A DNA stretch of 64,000 nucleotides from Poa pratensis (GCA_947311845.1 CAMZMU010000071.1:24622805-24686804), one strand, 5' to 3'. Positions 20,666-31,899 are shown, numbered from the stretch's first letter. Notes: generated from the sequence alone by a model not told the origin. Numbers and translations are program-made.

Positions 20666-21986
20666 GTTGGGGCGCGTTATACGTGGTCCAATAACCAGGC
20701 TGTCCCGATCCCGGAGTTTGCTTGATCGGGTTTTAGTATCGGTGGAATGGGAAGTTGCTTTTCCTTTGTGCTCACTTCGTGCGATTACTAGGATTGGCTC
20801 AGATCATTCCCCCCTCCTCCTTTCTTTCGGAGGAGGGGCCACGCTGAGGTCGAACCGCTTCCACTTTGAGGAGTTCTGGCTTAGTTAGCCGGGCTTTGTG
20901 GAAGCGGTTCGCCAGAAGTGGGACTTGGCGGTCGCAACTCCCCCCGCGCCTATAATGCGGTTGACATTTGGCACCATTGTGCTAAAGTCGTGCGCCAATT
21001 TATGCGTGGGTGGGGCGTGAACTTAGGCGCAAAGGTGCGAAAGAATAAAGTGGACATCCTCGGCCAGATTCAGACGCTTGATGTGGTGGCTGACTCGATA
21101 GGGTTGTCCGCTAATGGATGGTTGCAGCGGTATGCTTTGGAGAACTCCTTGATGGAGATCTACAAAGGCGAGGAGATATTCTGGCGACAGCGTAGTCGTC
21201 AGAATTGGATTATTCGTGGAGATGCTAATACAACATACTTCCATGCCATTGCCAATGGCCGCCGTCGCAGGTGCTCTATCCCGTGCCTATGGGCGGATGG
21301 CCTCCTTTTAGAGGAGGCCCAGGACCTATCCGCCCACATATACTCCTTCTATAAGGAGTTATTTATGGAGGGGCCCCACACGGGGGTAGCTTTGGCAGCG
21401 CACTTCTGGCCCTTAGGGGATTTAGTCTCGGATGACGAGAATAGGGAGCTTACTATCCCTTTCAGCCCTGAGGAGGTGCGCAGAGCTATAATGGGAATAA
21501 AGGCCAACTCGGCCCCGGGTCCAGATGGCCTTCCTGTCTCCTTCTTCCAGAAATTCTGGCAGGTTATTGAGGTGGTGATTATGTTGATGTTTCAGGAGTT
21601 CTATACTGGGACACTGGTTATGTCTCGCCTCAACTTTGGCGTGATTACCTTGATTTCTAAAGTTGTAGGGGCCACACACATACGTCAGTTTAGGCCGATC
21701 ACGGTGATCAATGTCATCCAGAGACTGATTGCCAAAGTGTGTGCAACACGCTTGGCGCCAGTTGTGGAGCGCCTCACTCACCCACATCAGTTCGCCTTTC
21801 TCAAGGGACGATTTATCCATGACGGGATTCTGGCTCTTCATGAGGTTGTTCATGAAGTCAAGGCTAGACATCTTAAACGTGTCTTCCTTAAGCTAGATTT
21901 CCAGAAGGCATATGATCGTTTGGACTGGGCTTTTCTCCGCCAAGTCCTCGAGCGTCGTGGGTTTGATGAGCGCTTCATATGCTGGT
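20666..21986 (+). pseudogene. LINE ORF2 reverse transcriptase, truncated at 3' end
   Basis: After the end of the endonuclease (TAG at 20885-20888 region ends one frame), a 356-residue frame (20918-21988) has the linker typical of plant L1 (QNWIIRGDANTTYFHAIANG, 21201-21258) and RT motifs: GIKANSAPGPDGLPVSFFQK (21499-21558), FRPITVINVIQRLIAKV (21691) and FLKLDFQKAYDRLDW (21889), the last with the first catalytic Asp. The chain is cut at 21986 by the copia LTR insertion, before the YADD-type motif, so the YxDD box and cysteine-rich tail are outside the window. Confidence 0.9.
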
Positions 21987-22811
21987 GAAGGAGAAATGCC
22001 CTAGAGGCAAATAAATATGGAGTGTTTATCGCATTATCTCATTAAGGTTATAATATGTTTTGTATCATGCTATAACTGTATTAATCGGAATTGTTAATAC
22101 ATGTGTGATATATAGACAAACCAGAGTCCCAAGTAAGCCTCTATAAAACTAGTTCATTGGGCAACTGTTGATCGAGATTTTCCGGTCATGGACAGTCACG
22201 TCGGTTGACAATGAGGTCATCTTATTAGTAGAATAAGGTGGTGGACATACCCAACAAAGTATTGCAATAGGATTGTATCACAATGTTCATCATTTGCAAT
22301 AGGAAAGAAATATGATACCTTATTCCTCAGACCGTGAGATCGTATTAATTGCTGCCCCGGAGGATACTCTAAGTGCATCAATCGTCAGTCCATAAATGGG
22401 TGACTATAAAGGTGTATCTTGTGGATCACAAAAGGGTATGTTGAGGCATACGGATCAAGAGCGGGATTTGTTCATCCTCGTGATGGAAAGATACTCTGGG
22501 CCCACTTGGTGAGATTACATCTGAAAAGCTGCGCATCGTATGACTAGGTCATGGGGATGTAATATCACAGAACGAGTTAATTAACCCTTGTCGGTAACGA
22601 GATAAAATAGAACATCGGATGATCACGATCATATCTCGGACTAGGGTGGTATCGAAGGAACAAAAGGAATGAATATCATGTTTATGGTTCAACGACGATA
22701 TTCGTTGAATGGACAGGGGCCGTCACAGACATCCAGGTCTCCTTGGCGGTCATTGGTGAGCGAAGGGTCTCGACCATGTCTGGAGTGTTCTCGAACCGTA
22801 GGGTAACACGC
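21987..22811 (+). repeat. BARE/Angela-like copia LTR, 5' part
   Basis: It begins TGAAGGAGAAATGCCCTAGA, close to the well-known start of BARE/Angela-type grass LTRs (ATGCCCTAGAGGCAA). Typical later motifs include TGGGTGACTATAAAGG (near 22396) and TCTGGGCCCAC (near 22495). It interrupts the LINE RT at its left end and is interrupted at 22812 by an Athila LTR. The rest lies outside the window. No ORF is supported. Confidence 0.65.
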
Positions 22812-24561
22812 TGATGCATGTAAAATGCATACATGAACTTTGCATTATATTACTTATATTTCAATCATATTTGCATCATATAAGGGTTATATCATTGATT
22901 TATATTGATTTTGGGAATATTTCATTGTTTCCCTATTTTTCTGAAATTAACCCTGCACAGGCAGAAAACCCTATTTTCTATATTTTGATGTTTCAGGGAC
23001 CCAAACGACGTCCAAATGACCTAATAATTTACGAGCATCAGTTTTTGGAAGATATAAAGCATGGGAGCGAAGGAAGCGAACAAACGGAGGCCCGAGGGCC
23101 AGAAGAGGGTGGCCCATGCGGCCAGATTCCTTGGCCGCGTGGGACCCACCATCTGGGGCCTCGGAGCTCCGTTGCCATCGATCTTTTTTTCCGAGCCTCC
23201 GTCTTGACCTAAAAACGACTATAAAAATAGTCCCCGACGCCCTTCGGAAAGGAGCACCGCCGAAACACAGAAACCACGAAACAGAGACCTGGAGTTGCAG
23301 ATTGGAGGGGGAAAACTCCGGCGGGGCGCTGCCGACGTGGTCTCCATCTTCTCCAACAACTTCTCCACCGTCTACATGATGAAGAGGGAGTAGTCCACCC
23401 CTGGACTATGGGTTTGTGGAAGTAACTTTTGTATCTCTCCTCTCTTGAGCTTCACTAATTAGTACCGTATGAGCTGTTGAACATGATTACGGTCATCTAT
23501 GTAATAACTTTGTGGTGGATCTTTTTATGAGTTAATATATGTTTGAGATTGCAATAATTTTGTTTCAGTTATGAAAGTAGATGCATATTATGTACCCCGT
23601 TCTTGTGTACTTGTTATGATCAAGCATGTGTATGAGAGCGTGTGAGGGGTAACGTGTGCATTAGTTGGAGTAACGGGGGTGGCTAGTGCGGTGAACGTGA
23701 GAGAAAGTTCCGCGATCCACTTGGGTTTTTAACTTACTTTGTTGCCTCACTAGGGATAAAGAAAAATACCTTGCTACCGGAGATGTGGGTGTGACCATTG
23801 CCACTACTCCATGACTAGATCTAGCATATTCTTATTTTTACTTCATGTCATGAAACTTAATGCTATGCTCTGATTTATCTTAATTACTAAGGTGTTATGA
23901 TTTAGTTCGCATCTTGGTGGAGTATAAGAGAGATTAATAAACAAAAGATCTCTATGTTTGGATGTGATGCCCATATAATTAGTAACTTGTCATGAAACCT
24001 TTTTGTTGCAATCTCATATGTCAATTCTAGTGTTCCATTATCTACCACTTTATTAAAGAGAGAGTGCTTTTGTGAAACCATGAACCCCGGTCCATTTTTA
24101 ATCATAAGAAACACCTTTCTAACAACTTTTATCCACTTTACATTTTCTGCCATTTAAAAATCCGAAAATACAAAAACACTTTTATATCTTGCATTCACAA
24201 TACAAAACCCAAAAATATCATCCATCATTATTTACACCATCCTTGCATATTTATTTATCATCATTGCATATTTATTTACTGTTTTGCATTTATTATCTTT
24301 TCATATCATTCTCACACCTTGTGCTTGACAACCACTAGGTGAGGTTGAGGGCACAAACAATTTACTTTGTTTTGTAGGTTTCAAGAGAAGGATAAGAAGA
24401 TAAATCTTTCACTACTGATTCCCCGAGAGTTCGATATTAAACCCTCAAGTCACCCCTCGTGGGGAAAACAGTCTTTCCTATACTATACACTCTGCACTTG
24501 GAGTCTCAACCTAACCCATATTCTTTTGACGCAGGTAACTACGTCAAGGGCCATCAAGACA
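22812..24561 (+). repeat. 5' LTR of the Athila element
   Basis: The start TGATGCATG follows the copia LTR fragment. The end is placed at CAAGACA just before TTTTCTGGCGCC. A TATA box (TATAAAAA, 23220-23227) lies about 400 bp in and is followed by a GC-rich leader. The LTR end may be wrong by a few bases because the partner LTR is not visible. Confidence 0.7.
23220..23227 (+). promoter_or_regulatory. TATA box of the Athila LTR
   Basis: TATAAAAA sits between GC-rich DNA and a downstream leader. It is the only good TATA box in this LTR. Confidence 0.6.
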
Positions 24562-24567
24562 GTTTTC

Positions 24568-24580
24568 TGGCGCCGTTGCC
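24568..24580 (+). other. Athila primer-binding site
   Basis: TGGCGCCGTTGCC is the conserved primer site of plant Athila elements, generally assigned to Asp tRNA. Confidence 0.85.
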
Positions 24581-24885
24581 AGGGAATCATTGCTGTAAAG
24601 GTTTATCCAAGGGTATCTCACAACAAAGTCAACTTCATCACCAACTTGTGTAAACACCTAAGCTTGGGGAGGTTGCACCTACGTGAGCATCATCTTATCC
24701 ATCTTTACCTTCAAATCATTTTATTTTGTTTTGCTATTGTCTTGCATATCATATTTATATTGCGGTTTCATATTTTATTTTCAGTTTTTATTTTGTGTTG
24801 AATTTGTTATTTCGGTTTGCATTGTTTAGTGTCATTTTATTTTCAGTTTTGCATAAAAATTAAAAAACACATAAAAACTTGCATA

Positions 24886-25713
24886 ATGGAAAAGAGAACC
24901 TTTTGGCCATTTAGTGTTAAGAACTTTCCACAAAATATGAATATCCCTGTTGAAAAATTTGAAGTAGATCATAATATCACTAAAATGATTTATGAACACC
25001 GTTTTTATGGGAAACCCAAGGAAGATCCTATACTTCATGTTAAGAAGTTTAATGAAAGATGCAAAGTGTTAAATTTGAACCATGCCAATGTTAATATGAT
25101 TAAAGTTAAGCTTTTTCCCTACTCCCTAGCTGGAAAAGCCTTAGATTGGATATTAAGATGGCCACCTGGAAACTTTAGCACTTGGTTTAATTTAAGAGCT
25201 TCATTCATTGAAAGATTTTGTTCCACTGAAACAGTTTGTAATTTGAGACAAATAGTTATCACCTTTAAACAAGAAGAGGATGAACCTTTGGTAAAAACAT
25301 GGGAAAGGTTTAGAGGTATAGCTTTTGGAATGGAACATGGTCTTAGAGATTGGATGCTCATGCATATATTTTATAGAGCATTGTCTGAATCCTCTAGAGT
25401 CTTTTTGGATAATGAATGTGGGGGTTCTTTTATGAATACTACTGCTGCTAACACTCATATTCTACTTGATGGCTTGCTTTTGGAAGTGAAAATTAAAGAA
25501 AGTTTAGAAAAAGCCCAAGTACCAGAAGATGTTTTTGATGACCGTCATGAAATATTTAATCTATATAACAGGGGAAGAAAAGTTGAGGAAGTTAAAATGC
25601 TTTGTGAAGTCAAGGAACCATTGCTTGACTTAGAGAATTGTAGTTTGCATGAATTAATATCTATCTTACAAAGATTTGCAAGTGATCCTTCCATTAATGT
25701 TAATGATGGGGGA
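24886..25713 (+). pseudogene. gag: Athila Gag, N-terminal 276 residues
   Basis: The frame from ATG 24886 (MEKRTFWPFSVKNFPQNMN) is open to the insertion point. The Athila/retrotransposon Gag core is seen in FYGKPKEDPILHVKKFNERC (25003-25062), LFPYSLAGKALDWILRWPPG (25111-25170) and FSTWFNLRASFIERFC (near 25172). The region encodes the capsid. No frameshift is seen in this piece. It is truncated by element A, which starts at 25714, and the C-terminal half with the zinc knuckle is outside the window. An upstream in-frame ATG (24817) lies in AT-rich leader without Gag similarity, so 24886 is preferred. Confidence 0.82.
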
Positions 25714-26236
25714 TGTCTAACCGGGTAGGCCTAGGACCCCGAGTCGGCTCACAGGGCCGGGTGGCCCAAAGACCACTCGGAGAGCATCTTCCAGGATACC
25801 GGGTCCCCGAGGATCCCGATACGACGGCTCGGGAAGGCGGCAGCGGATATCTCCGAATCGGTTTACGATCTGCGTATCCCGAAGAGTGCGCCTCAAGCAG
25901 CCGCACTTGTAGGCAGGATAGCTAGCACCGCCAACGGCACCCGTCATTTCCCTGTAAACCCTAGCCGGCTCCCTATATAAAGCCGGCAAGGTGCAACCCT
26001 AGAGAGAGACTCATCTCATTCCATAGCCCTCGGAGCACCCGCAAGCTCTGTTGCGCACACCATTGTACACCCCATTCAGATCCAATACATACAAGCAGGA
26101 GTAGGTCTTTACCTCATACAGAGGGGCCGAACCTGGGTAACTCTGCGTGTGCTACCTCTTCGTGAATCCTACATCGCCTGGCTCACACCCGAGTTAAGCC
26201 ACCCCCTATGGCATCTGTCGTGACTAACCCACGACA
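25714..26236 (+). repeat. 5' LTR of Tat element A
   Basis: It starts TGTCTAACCGG in the Athila gag and ends CCCACGACA before the primer-binding site; length 523 bp, terminal TGTC/GACA inverted repeat. A TATA box (TATATAAAG) is at 25974-25982. The gag ATG (26208) lies 29 nt before the LTR end. Confidence 0.88.
25974..25982 (+). promoter_or_regulatory. TATA box of element A LTR
   Basis: TATATAAAG, followed by a leader of about 220 nt to the gag ATG. Confidence 0.75.
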
Positions 26237-28496
26237 GTTGGCGCCCACCGTGGGGCCAGCGATCGCTGGAGTTTACTTCGCGAAGAGTCCTGAACCCGGC
26301 ACTGGAGTCATCCTCAGCCGCCAGGCCACGCCGAACCGCGGCGACATCGTCACCGGCACCTACTTCGAGCACGGAGGGATCGGCTACGTCGCTGACCCGC
26401 ACACTTGGGGCAAGCCCAATTACGGGCCCATCACCCGCTCGATGGTGATCCCATTCGGGACGGCTGTCACCGCCTACGTCGGCTTCTGCGGTGTGGATGG
26501 AGGCGTCATCGTCGACGACAATGACAGCGCCTCCTCTCGCCTCGACGCGATAGACTACGTCATCGTCAACATCACGGATGCGGATCTTACCGCACCCGCT
26601 TCACCCGCTGGTACTGTCCAGATCTCGGACGACGACGACACCGGGTCGATCTTGCCCGTCCTCGACTACGAGTCGGAGGGCTTGACCGATCTGGCCTCGG
26701 ACGGCTCGGCCACACCCGCCTTCATCGGCATGACGGGTGAGGCGGCTAAAGCCGCCGCCAGCACCGCTGCTGCATCCGCCGCAGCAATGGAGGCTGACCT
26801 GCAGAAGCAGGCACAAGAAAAGCATACGCGCGAGCGTCAGCAGGCTCAGCGCGAACAGGCGCTACGCGAGCAGGAGGCTCACAACAAACAGGGCGCTCAA
26901 GACTCCCTTGATGCGCTCAGGGGACAAGCGGGTCAGATCCCTGACCCGCTCGCTACTCCGATCACACCGGCGAACGCTGCCACCCAGGCCACGCAGCTCG
27001 AGCGGCTGCGTCTGGACATGGCTCGCCAGCAGGAGAAGATCCGCCAGAAGGAGCTGGAGGTGGATGCCCAGACCACCGCCCTGTCTGCGATGACCAGGCA
27101 ACACAAGAGCCGCCAATCGCGACTCAACCCAGACGCGCATCGCCAGATCCCCTCTCATGTGCTCGACGACGCCTTCGCACGCGAGACCGATCTAGAGAGG
27201 CAGCGCGACGAGTGTCACAGGTCTCAGCCTGGCGGCTCGAATCAGCCGCCACCTCAGCCTCGACCAGCGATGCCGCCTCCGGCGCCACAACCCCAGTTAA
27301 ACCCGGCTCAACCTCGACCTCAGCCGCGGAACGACGACGACGCCGACCTTGCTGTTTTCGGCACACCGGTTGACTGCCTGACCGCAGCCGCCTCCCTCTT
27401 CAAGAGGATACGCGTCAAGGACAACCCCTACTGGTCCAAGGGGTGCAAACTGGTGGAGAAGGCGCTAGAATTGCAGGAGAACATGTCGCAATCCAGCGGC
27501 AAGCTCTACTCCAAGTGGCCACCTAGCGAGAAGACGGCTTCGGCGCAACGCCCAAGCCAGGGAAACAGAGACCACCCCAGGCACGAGGAGCCAGCGGTAT
27601 CGAGCAACGTGGGAGCTGGAGGCAACCCACCTCGGCTCGCCCACAACGACGCCCGGCACACCATCAACAACAACCAGGCGCAGGCACGCTCCAACCACTC
27701 CGCTCCGGACCTGCGCCTCCACTTCAACGGCAAGCGCGCCGAGGCGGCGCGCAACAGCGATGACGACGACGTCGGCCCCAAGTGCTTCGGACCCGCCATT
27801 CGTGGCGAGCGTTTCCCTAGCAACTTTAAGGGGCCGAGAGAGGCGCCCAAGTACAACGCCACCATGAACCCAGAGACCTGGGTCCAGGACTACCTGGCTG
27901 CCATGAGCATCCAGAGCGCGTCCTCGCTCTGCTGCGCACGCTACTTCCCTCTCATGCTTGAAGGGATGGCTCGCACCTGGCTTAACAACCTCCCCAGAAA
28001 CAGCGGCAATTCCTGGGGCGAGTTGAAGAAGCTCTTCATCACCAAATTCGAAGAGACCTGCAAGCGCCCGACCACGCTCGAAGATCTCAAGCGCTGCATC
28101 CAGAAGGAGGGCGAGTCCACTAGGAAGTGGTATCGCCGGGTTGCCGACCTCATCCACTCCGTAGAACACCTCAGCGTCGACACAGTGCATTCTCACCTCG
28201 AGGACAACACCACATTCGAGTCTCTTCGACAGAAGCTGAGGCGTTCCCACAAAGGCGACATGACGATGGGACAGCTGCTCGCCATTGTCTACAAGTACGC
28301 CGAGTCAGACGCCACCAAGGACGACGAGACGAGAGGTGGCAAGAACAAGGGCAAGGCCAAGCACTCCAGCGCTCATAAGCGCAAAGGTGACGGAGGTTCC
28401 GAGTTCATTGCCGCCACGACCGTGGGAGGTCGCGGCTTCAAAAGCCAACGCGGCAACTTCCCGTGAAAGAAGCTCACCGCCACGGAGATCCTGGCC
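26208..28496 (+). pseudogene. gag: Tat element A Gag
   Basis: ATG 26208 lies in U5, and the frame runs through the primer-binding site (MASVVTNPRQLAPTVGPA) for 752 residues to a TGA at 28464-28466. The same frame stays open beyond this stop into protease, so the TGA probably replaced a Trp codon. Residues about 10-110 form a domain shared with B and C (PFGTAVTAYVGF). Residues about 180-310 are a Gln/Arg/Glu-rich coiled coil. The Gag core is at about 530-690 (FKGPREAPKYNATMNPETWV at 27826-27885; YFPLMLEGMARTWLNNLPRN near 27940). A basic tail follows. No canonical CCHC is seen; CRYHSLPGKPAAHTTDEC just after the stop may be a diverged zinc motif. Confidence 0.85.
26239..26256 (+). other. Primer-binding site of element A (inside the gag frame)
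   Basis: TGGCGCCCACCGTGGGGC is the common Tat-type primer site, identical in elements B and C apart from its last base. It is read in the gag frame as LAPTVG. I do not assign the tRNA. Confidence 0.85.
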
Positions 28497-29455
28497 ATGT
28501 CGTGTAGGTATCACAGCCTACCCGGCAAGCCAGCCGCCCACACGACGGACGAGTGCAGCTGGACTGCAGAAATCGTCAAGGCCAAGGCTGGTGCCAAGAA
28601 GAGGGCACCCGATGGAGATGACGACGGTGAGCAGCAGCAGGGCATGCCCCCCACTGCCGGCTTCATGGGCCACACCTTCGTCGGCCTCAACACCAAGCGG
28701 GAACAGAAGGTGATCAAGCGTGCCGTCCACGCGACTCTGCCAGACGTGCCCCAGTGGCTCGACTGGTCCGAGCAGCCGATCACTTGGAGCCGTCAGGACC
28801 ACCCGCCCCGCGTCGATTACCCGGGTAAATTCGCTCTGGTCGTCGCACCTCAGGTCAAGGGCTACATCTTGACCAAAACCCTGATGGATGGAGGATCCAG
28901 CATCAACATCCTCTACTACGAGATGTTCCAGCGCATGGGATTGCGCGACGAACAGATGATTCCAACCATCACCACCTTCCACGGCATCATGCCGAGAAAG
29001 AAGGCCTACCCGTTAGGCAAGATTGCACTCGACGTCGTCTTCGGCACCGCCAAGAACTTCCGGCTCGAGAAGATTTGGTTCGAGGAGGTGAACTTCCACA
29101 GTTCATACCACGCGATCCTTGGGCGACCCGCCTTCGCTAAATTCATGGCAAGGCCCTGCTATGCCTATCTGAAGATGAAGATGCTGTGTCATAACGGCAC
29201 CATCACCGTGCACGGCGACGTCGACCGCGCTATCGAGTGCGAAAAGGGCAACGCCGTCTTCGCTGAGTCCATCATCGCCGAGGAGCAGCTGGAGCAGCTC
29301 AAGCTGCAAGTCGACCCCAATGACATGACCATCGTCAAGACGCCGACACTGGACGCACGCGACAAGTTCCAGTCGGCACAGGAAACTAAGCGCATCCCGC
29401 TGGTCGAGGCGACTCCTCCAAGACGGCGGTGATCGGCTCGCACATGGACAGCGCA
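28497..29455 (+). pseudogene. pol: Tat element A protease region
   Basis: In frame with gag after the TGA. The retropepsin active site is the Tat form LMDGGSSINILYY (near 28880). FHGIMPRKKAYPLGKIALDV and YHAILGRPAFAKFMARP follow. The frame breaks near 29405 by one base and ends at a TGA (29430-29432). The downstream frame then meets a TAG at 29456-29458 just before RT. Protease releases the Gag and Pol products. Confidence 0.85.
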
Positions 29456-30741
29456 TAGGAAAGCGCGCTCTGCGACTTCCTCCGTGAGAATCGGGACATC
29501 TTTGCATGGAAGCCATCTAACATGCCAGGCGTCCCGAGGGAGCTCGCAGAGCACAAGCTCAACGTTGACCCTAAACTGAAGCCGGTAAAGCAATTCCTGC
29601 GTCGCTTTACCGGTGAGCGACACAAGGCTATTGGTGAAGAGATAGCCCGGCTCCTAGCTGCCGGGTTCATCGCCGAGGTCATGCACCCGGAGTGGCTTGC
29701 CAACCGGGTGCTCGATCTGAAAAAGAACGGAACATAGCGGATGTGCATCGACTACACAGGCTTGAATAAGGCATGTCCCAAAGATCCATTCGCATTGGCT
29801 CGTATCGATGAGCTGATCGACTCGACGGCAGGCTGCGAGGCACTGTGCTTCCTCGACGCCTACTCCGGGTACCACCAGATCAAGATGGCGCCCGAAGACC
29901 AGGAGAAGACGTCTTTCATCACGCCCTACGGAGCATTTTGTTACGTCTCCATGCCCTTCGGCTTGAAGAATGCCGGAGCGACTTACCAGCGTTGCATCCA
30001 AAACTACTTACACGAGCAGATTGGCCGCAACGTCCACGCCTACGTGGATGACATCGTCGTCAAGTCCAAACTGAAGACGGACCTGATTACCGACTTAACG
30101 GAGACATCCAACAATCTCCGCAAGTACAGGATAAAGCTCAACCCGGAAAAATGCGTCTTTGGCGTACCCGCGGGCAAGCTCCTGGGCTTCATCGTCTCCG
30201 AGCGAGGCATCGAAGCCAACCCAGAAAAGATCAAGCCGATCGAAGTTCTGAAGAAGCCGGAGAACCTTCGGGACGTGCAGCGGCTCACAGGCTGCGTCGC
30301 TGCCCTCAGCCGTTTCATCTCACGACTCGGCGAGAAGGCCATGCCTCTGTACCGGCTCCTCAAGAAGTCGGACACGTTCACTTGGAACGACGAGGCAGAC
30401 GCCGCCTTGGTCGCTCTCAAGAAGACGCTGGCCAAGGCGCCCATCCTTGCATCTCCACTGGAGAAGGAGCCGATGCTCCTCTACATCGCCGCGACAAATC
30501 GAGTCGTCAGCGCGGCAGTCATCGTCGAACGCAAGGAATAAGGCCACGAACAACTGGTCCAGAGGCCAGTCTACTACATCAGTGAAGTTCTGACGGATTC
30601 GAAGCAACGTTACCCACATTACCAAAAACTTGTATACGGTGTTTTCTTTGCTTCAAGAAAGTTGCGACACTATTTCATGGGCCACCCGATGACGGTGGTC
30701 AGCTCGTCTCCCTTGGCTGAAATCATACGCAATAGGGAAGC
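29456..30741 (+). pseudogene. pol: Tat element A reverse transcriptase and start of RNase H
   Basis: RT motifs in frame are EIARLLAAGFIAEV (29640), MCIDYTGLNKACPKDPFAL (29741), FLDAYSGYHQIKM (29850), FGLKNAGATYQRC (29958), catalytic YVDDIVVKS (30041) and LGFIVSERGIEANPEKI (30183). Three in-frame stops interrupt it: TAG 29456-29458, TAG 29735-29737 (where a Trp is expected) and TAA 30539-30541. RNase H begins (VQRPVYYISEVLTDSKQRYP, 30558-30617) and is cut at about 30741 where B-derived DNA starts. The changes look like deamination decay of methylated DNA. Confidence 0.87.
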
Positions 30742-31421
30742 ATTAAGTTGGATTGCTACCCTGAAATAGGTGTCATCATAATCAAAGCTTATCATAGCTT
30801 AGCCTATCATGGCAATATCATTATGTTTCTTGGGGGCTTTGTTACCCTGAAATAGCCAACTTATTGGCAATTATCAAATTTACCTTAAGTTGGATTGCTA
30901 CTTGCATTATGTGGCCAAAGTACTGGGGTGTGGCGTCAATCGAGCTTGATTGCCTATCATGGCCGCTCTCGACCCTGAACACACATGTTCCTAGGAAATA
31001 CTGAGTCACACGAGTGCCCACTTAAGGATTCAGATGGCCTAACTAGAGGTCGATGTAATGCTTATAGTACGGCAACACCAATTACAATTACTTGTATCTT
31101 AACAATTGTTTTATTCATGATATCAAGTTACAGGTGATGACCTTCAGAATTCTCTGAGAAGAATTGAGATGATTACCACGTTACATCCTCTCAATCCTTG
31201 GGGGCTACATCATATTATTATCAAAAATTCGAAGATGGATCGTCATCAAGTTCTGAAGCTATCAGGCTACTCTAACAAAGAAGCTCACGAAGTCAGATGA
31301 TCTTTCAGGTGCGAGTCAAGGCCAATCCTGCACAATTATAAGTCACGAAACAAGGAAAAGCGCGGCCTAAACATTCAAGATCAAGAAATACTATGAAGTT
31401 CTGGCCACGCTTGGGGGCTAA
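30742..31421 (+). repeat. Truncated 3' tail of a B copy, with scrambled filler at its left end
   Basis: From 30770 to the LTR at 31422 the sequence matches 60555-61202, the 3' non-coding tail of element B, with few differences. The first 28 bases are two further pieces of the same tail out of order: 30743-30759 matches 60666-60682 and 30757-30769 matches 60624-60636. This indicates break repair with template switching. No coding region. It ends in the polypurine-like CTTGGGGGCTAA. Confidence 0.85.
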
Positions 31422-31899
31422 TGTCGGGGAATGATTAACCCGCGACTTAAGGCTGCGCTATCATTGTTGGGCCACGTGAAAGATGGGTCAATCTCGCATC
31501 GCGACTCGATAAAGGAAAGTTCCAGAAGGTCGGTGCAAACTTGCCTTGGAAGACAAGAAAGATAATCGGGCTTCGTGTAGAACTCTTGTAACCTGGCGAG
31601 ACTCTGTGTATATAAAGAGGACTCGCAGGACTTAGAGGGGTCAAGCTATCAAGCCCAAAACCCTAGCTCATACGACGAGTACCAGATCGGATCGCCTCCA
31701 TTGTAACACCTCGATTATCATATCAATACCAATCTAGGGTAGGCAGGAAGTAGGTCTTTTACCTCACATTGAGGGGGCCGAACCTGGGTAAATCTGTGTT
31801 GATCTTTGTTCCTGCGATCCCAAGCTCGGAGATGCTTGACTCGCGTAATCCCACACCTACGAAGTCATCTATGACACCTGACGTGACAAACCCACGATA
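31422..31899 (+). repeat. Left (middle) LTR of element B
   Basis: It starts TGTCGGGGAATG and ends CCCACGATA; 478 bp. It matches 61203-61682 with about six substitutions (roughly 1.3%). The terminal CA is TA here, and the same base change makes a stop codon in the gag frame. TATATAAAG is at 31609-31617. Confidence 0.92.
31609..31617 (+). promoter_or_regulatory. TATA box of element B, left LTR
   Basis: TATATAAAG, repeated at 61391-61399 in the right LTR. Confidence 0.75.

Larger units (their letters stand above)
19243..21986 (+). mobile_element. L1-type LINE, partial (ORF1 tail, endonuclease, 5' half of RT)
   Basis: Endonuclease and RT domains in plant L1 order lie on the + strand. The copia element forms the left border and a copia LTR start (TGAAGGAGAA) cuts the RT at 21987, so the LINE is the older host of both insertions. 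The 3' half and poly(A) lie outside the window, beyond the nested stack. Confidence 0.88.
22812..25713 (+). mobile_element. Athila-type Ty3/gypsy element, 5' part
   Basis: A 1.75-kb LTR beginning TGATGCATG is followed by the Athila-type primer-binding site (TGGCGCCGTTGCC) and the start of an Athila gag. It is cut at 25714 by Tat element A. The rest is outside the window. Confidence 0.8.

Noticed and set aside
22814..23379. Open frames of 87-132 codons in the Athila LTR
   Set aside because: They span the TATA box and leader region, have no similarity I recognise, and end at unrelated stops.
27465..28250. 261-codon minus-strand open frame opposite element A gag
   Set aside because: It is the reverse shadow of the GC-rich gag coding sequence with no recognisable motif. 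The supported antisense gene lies after pol, not here.
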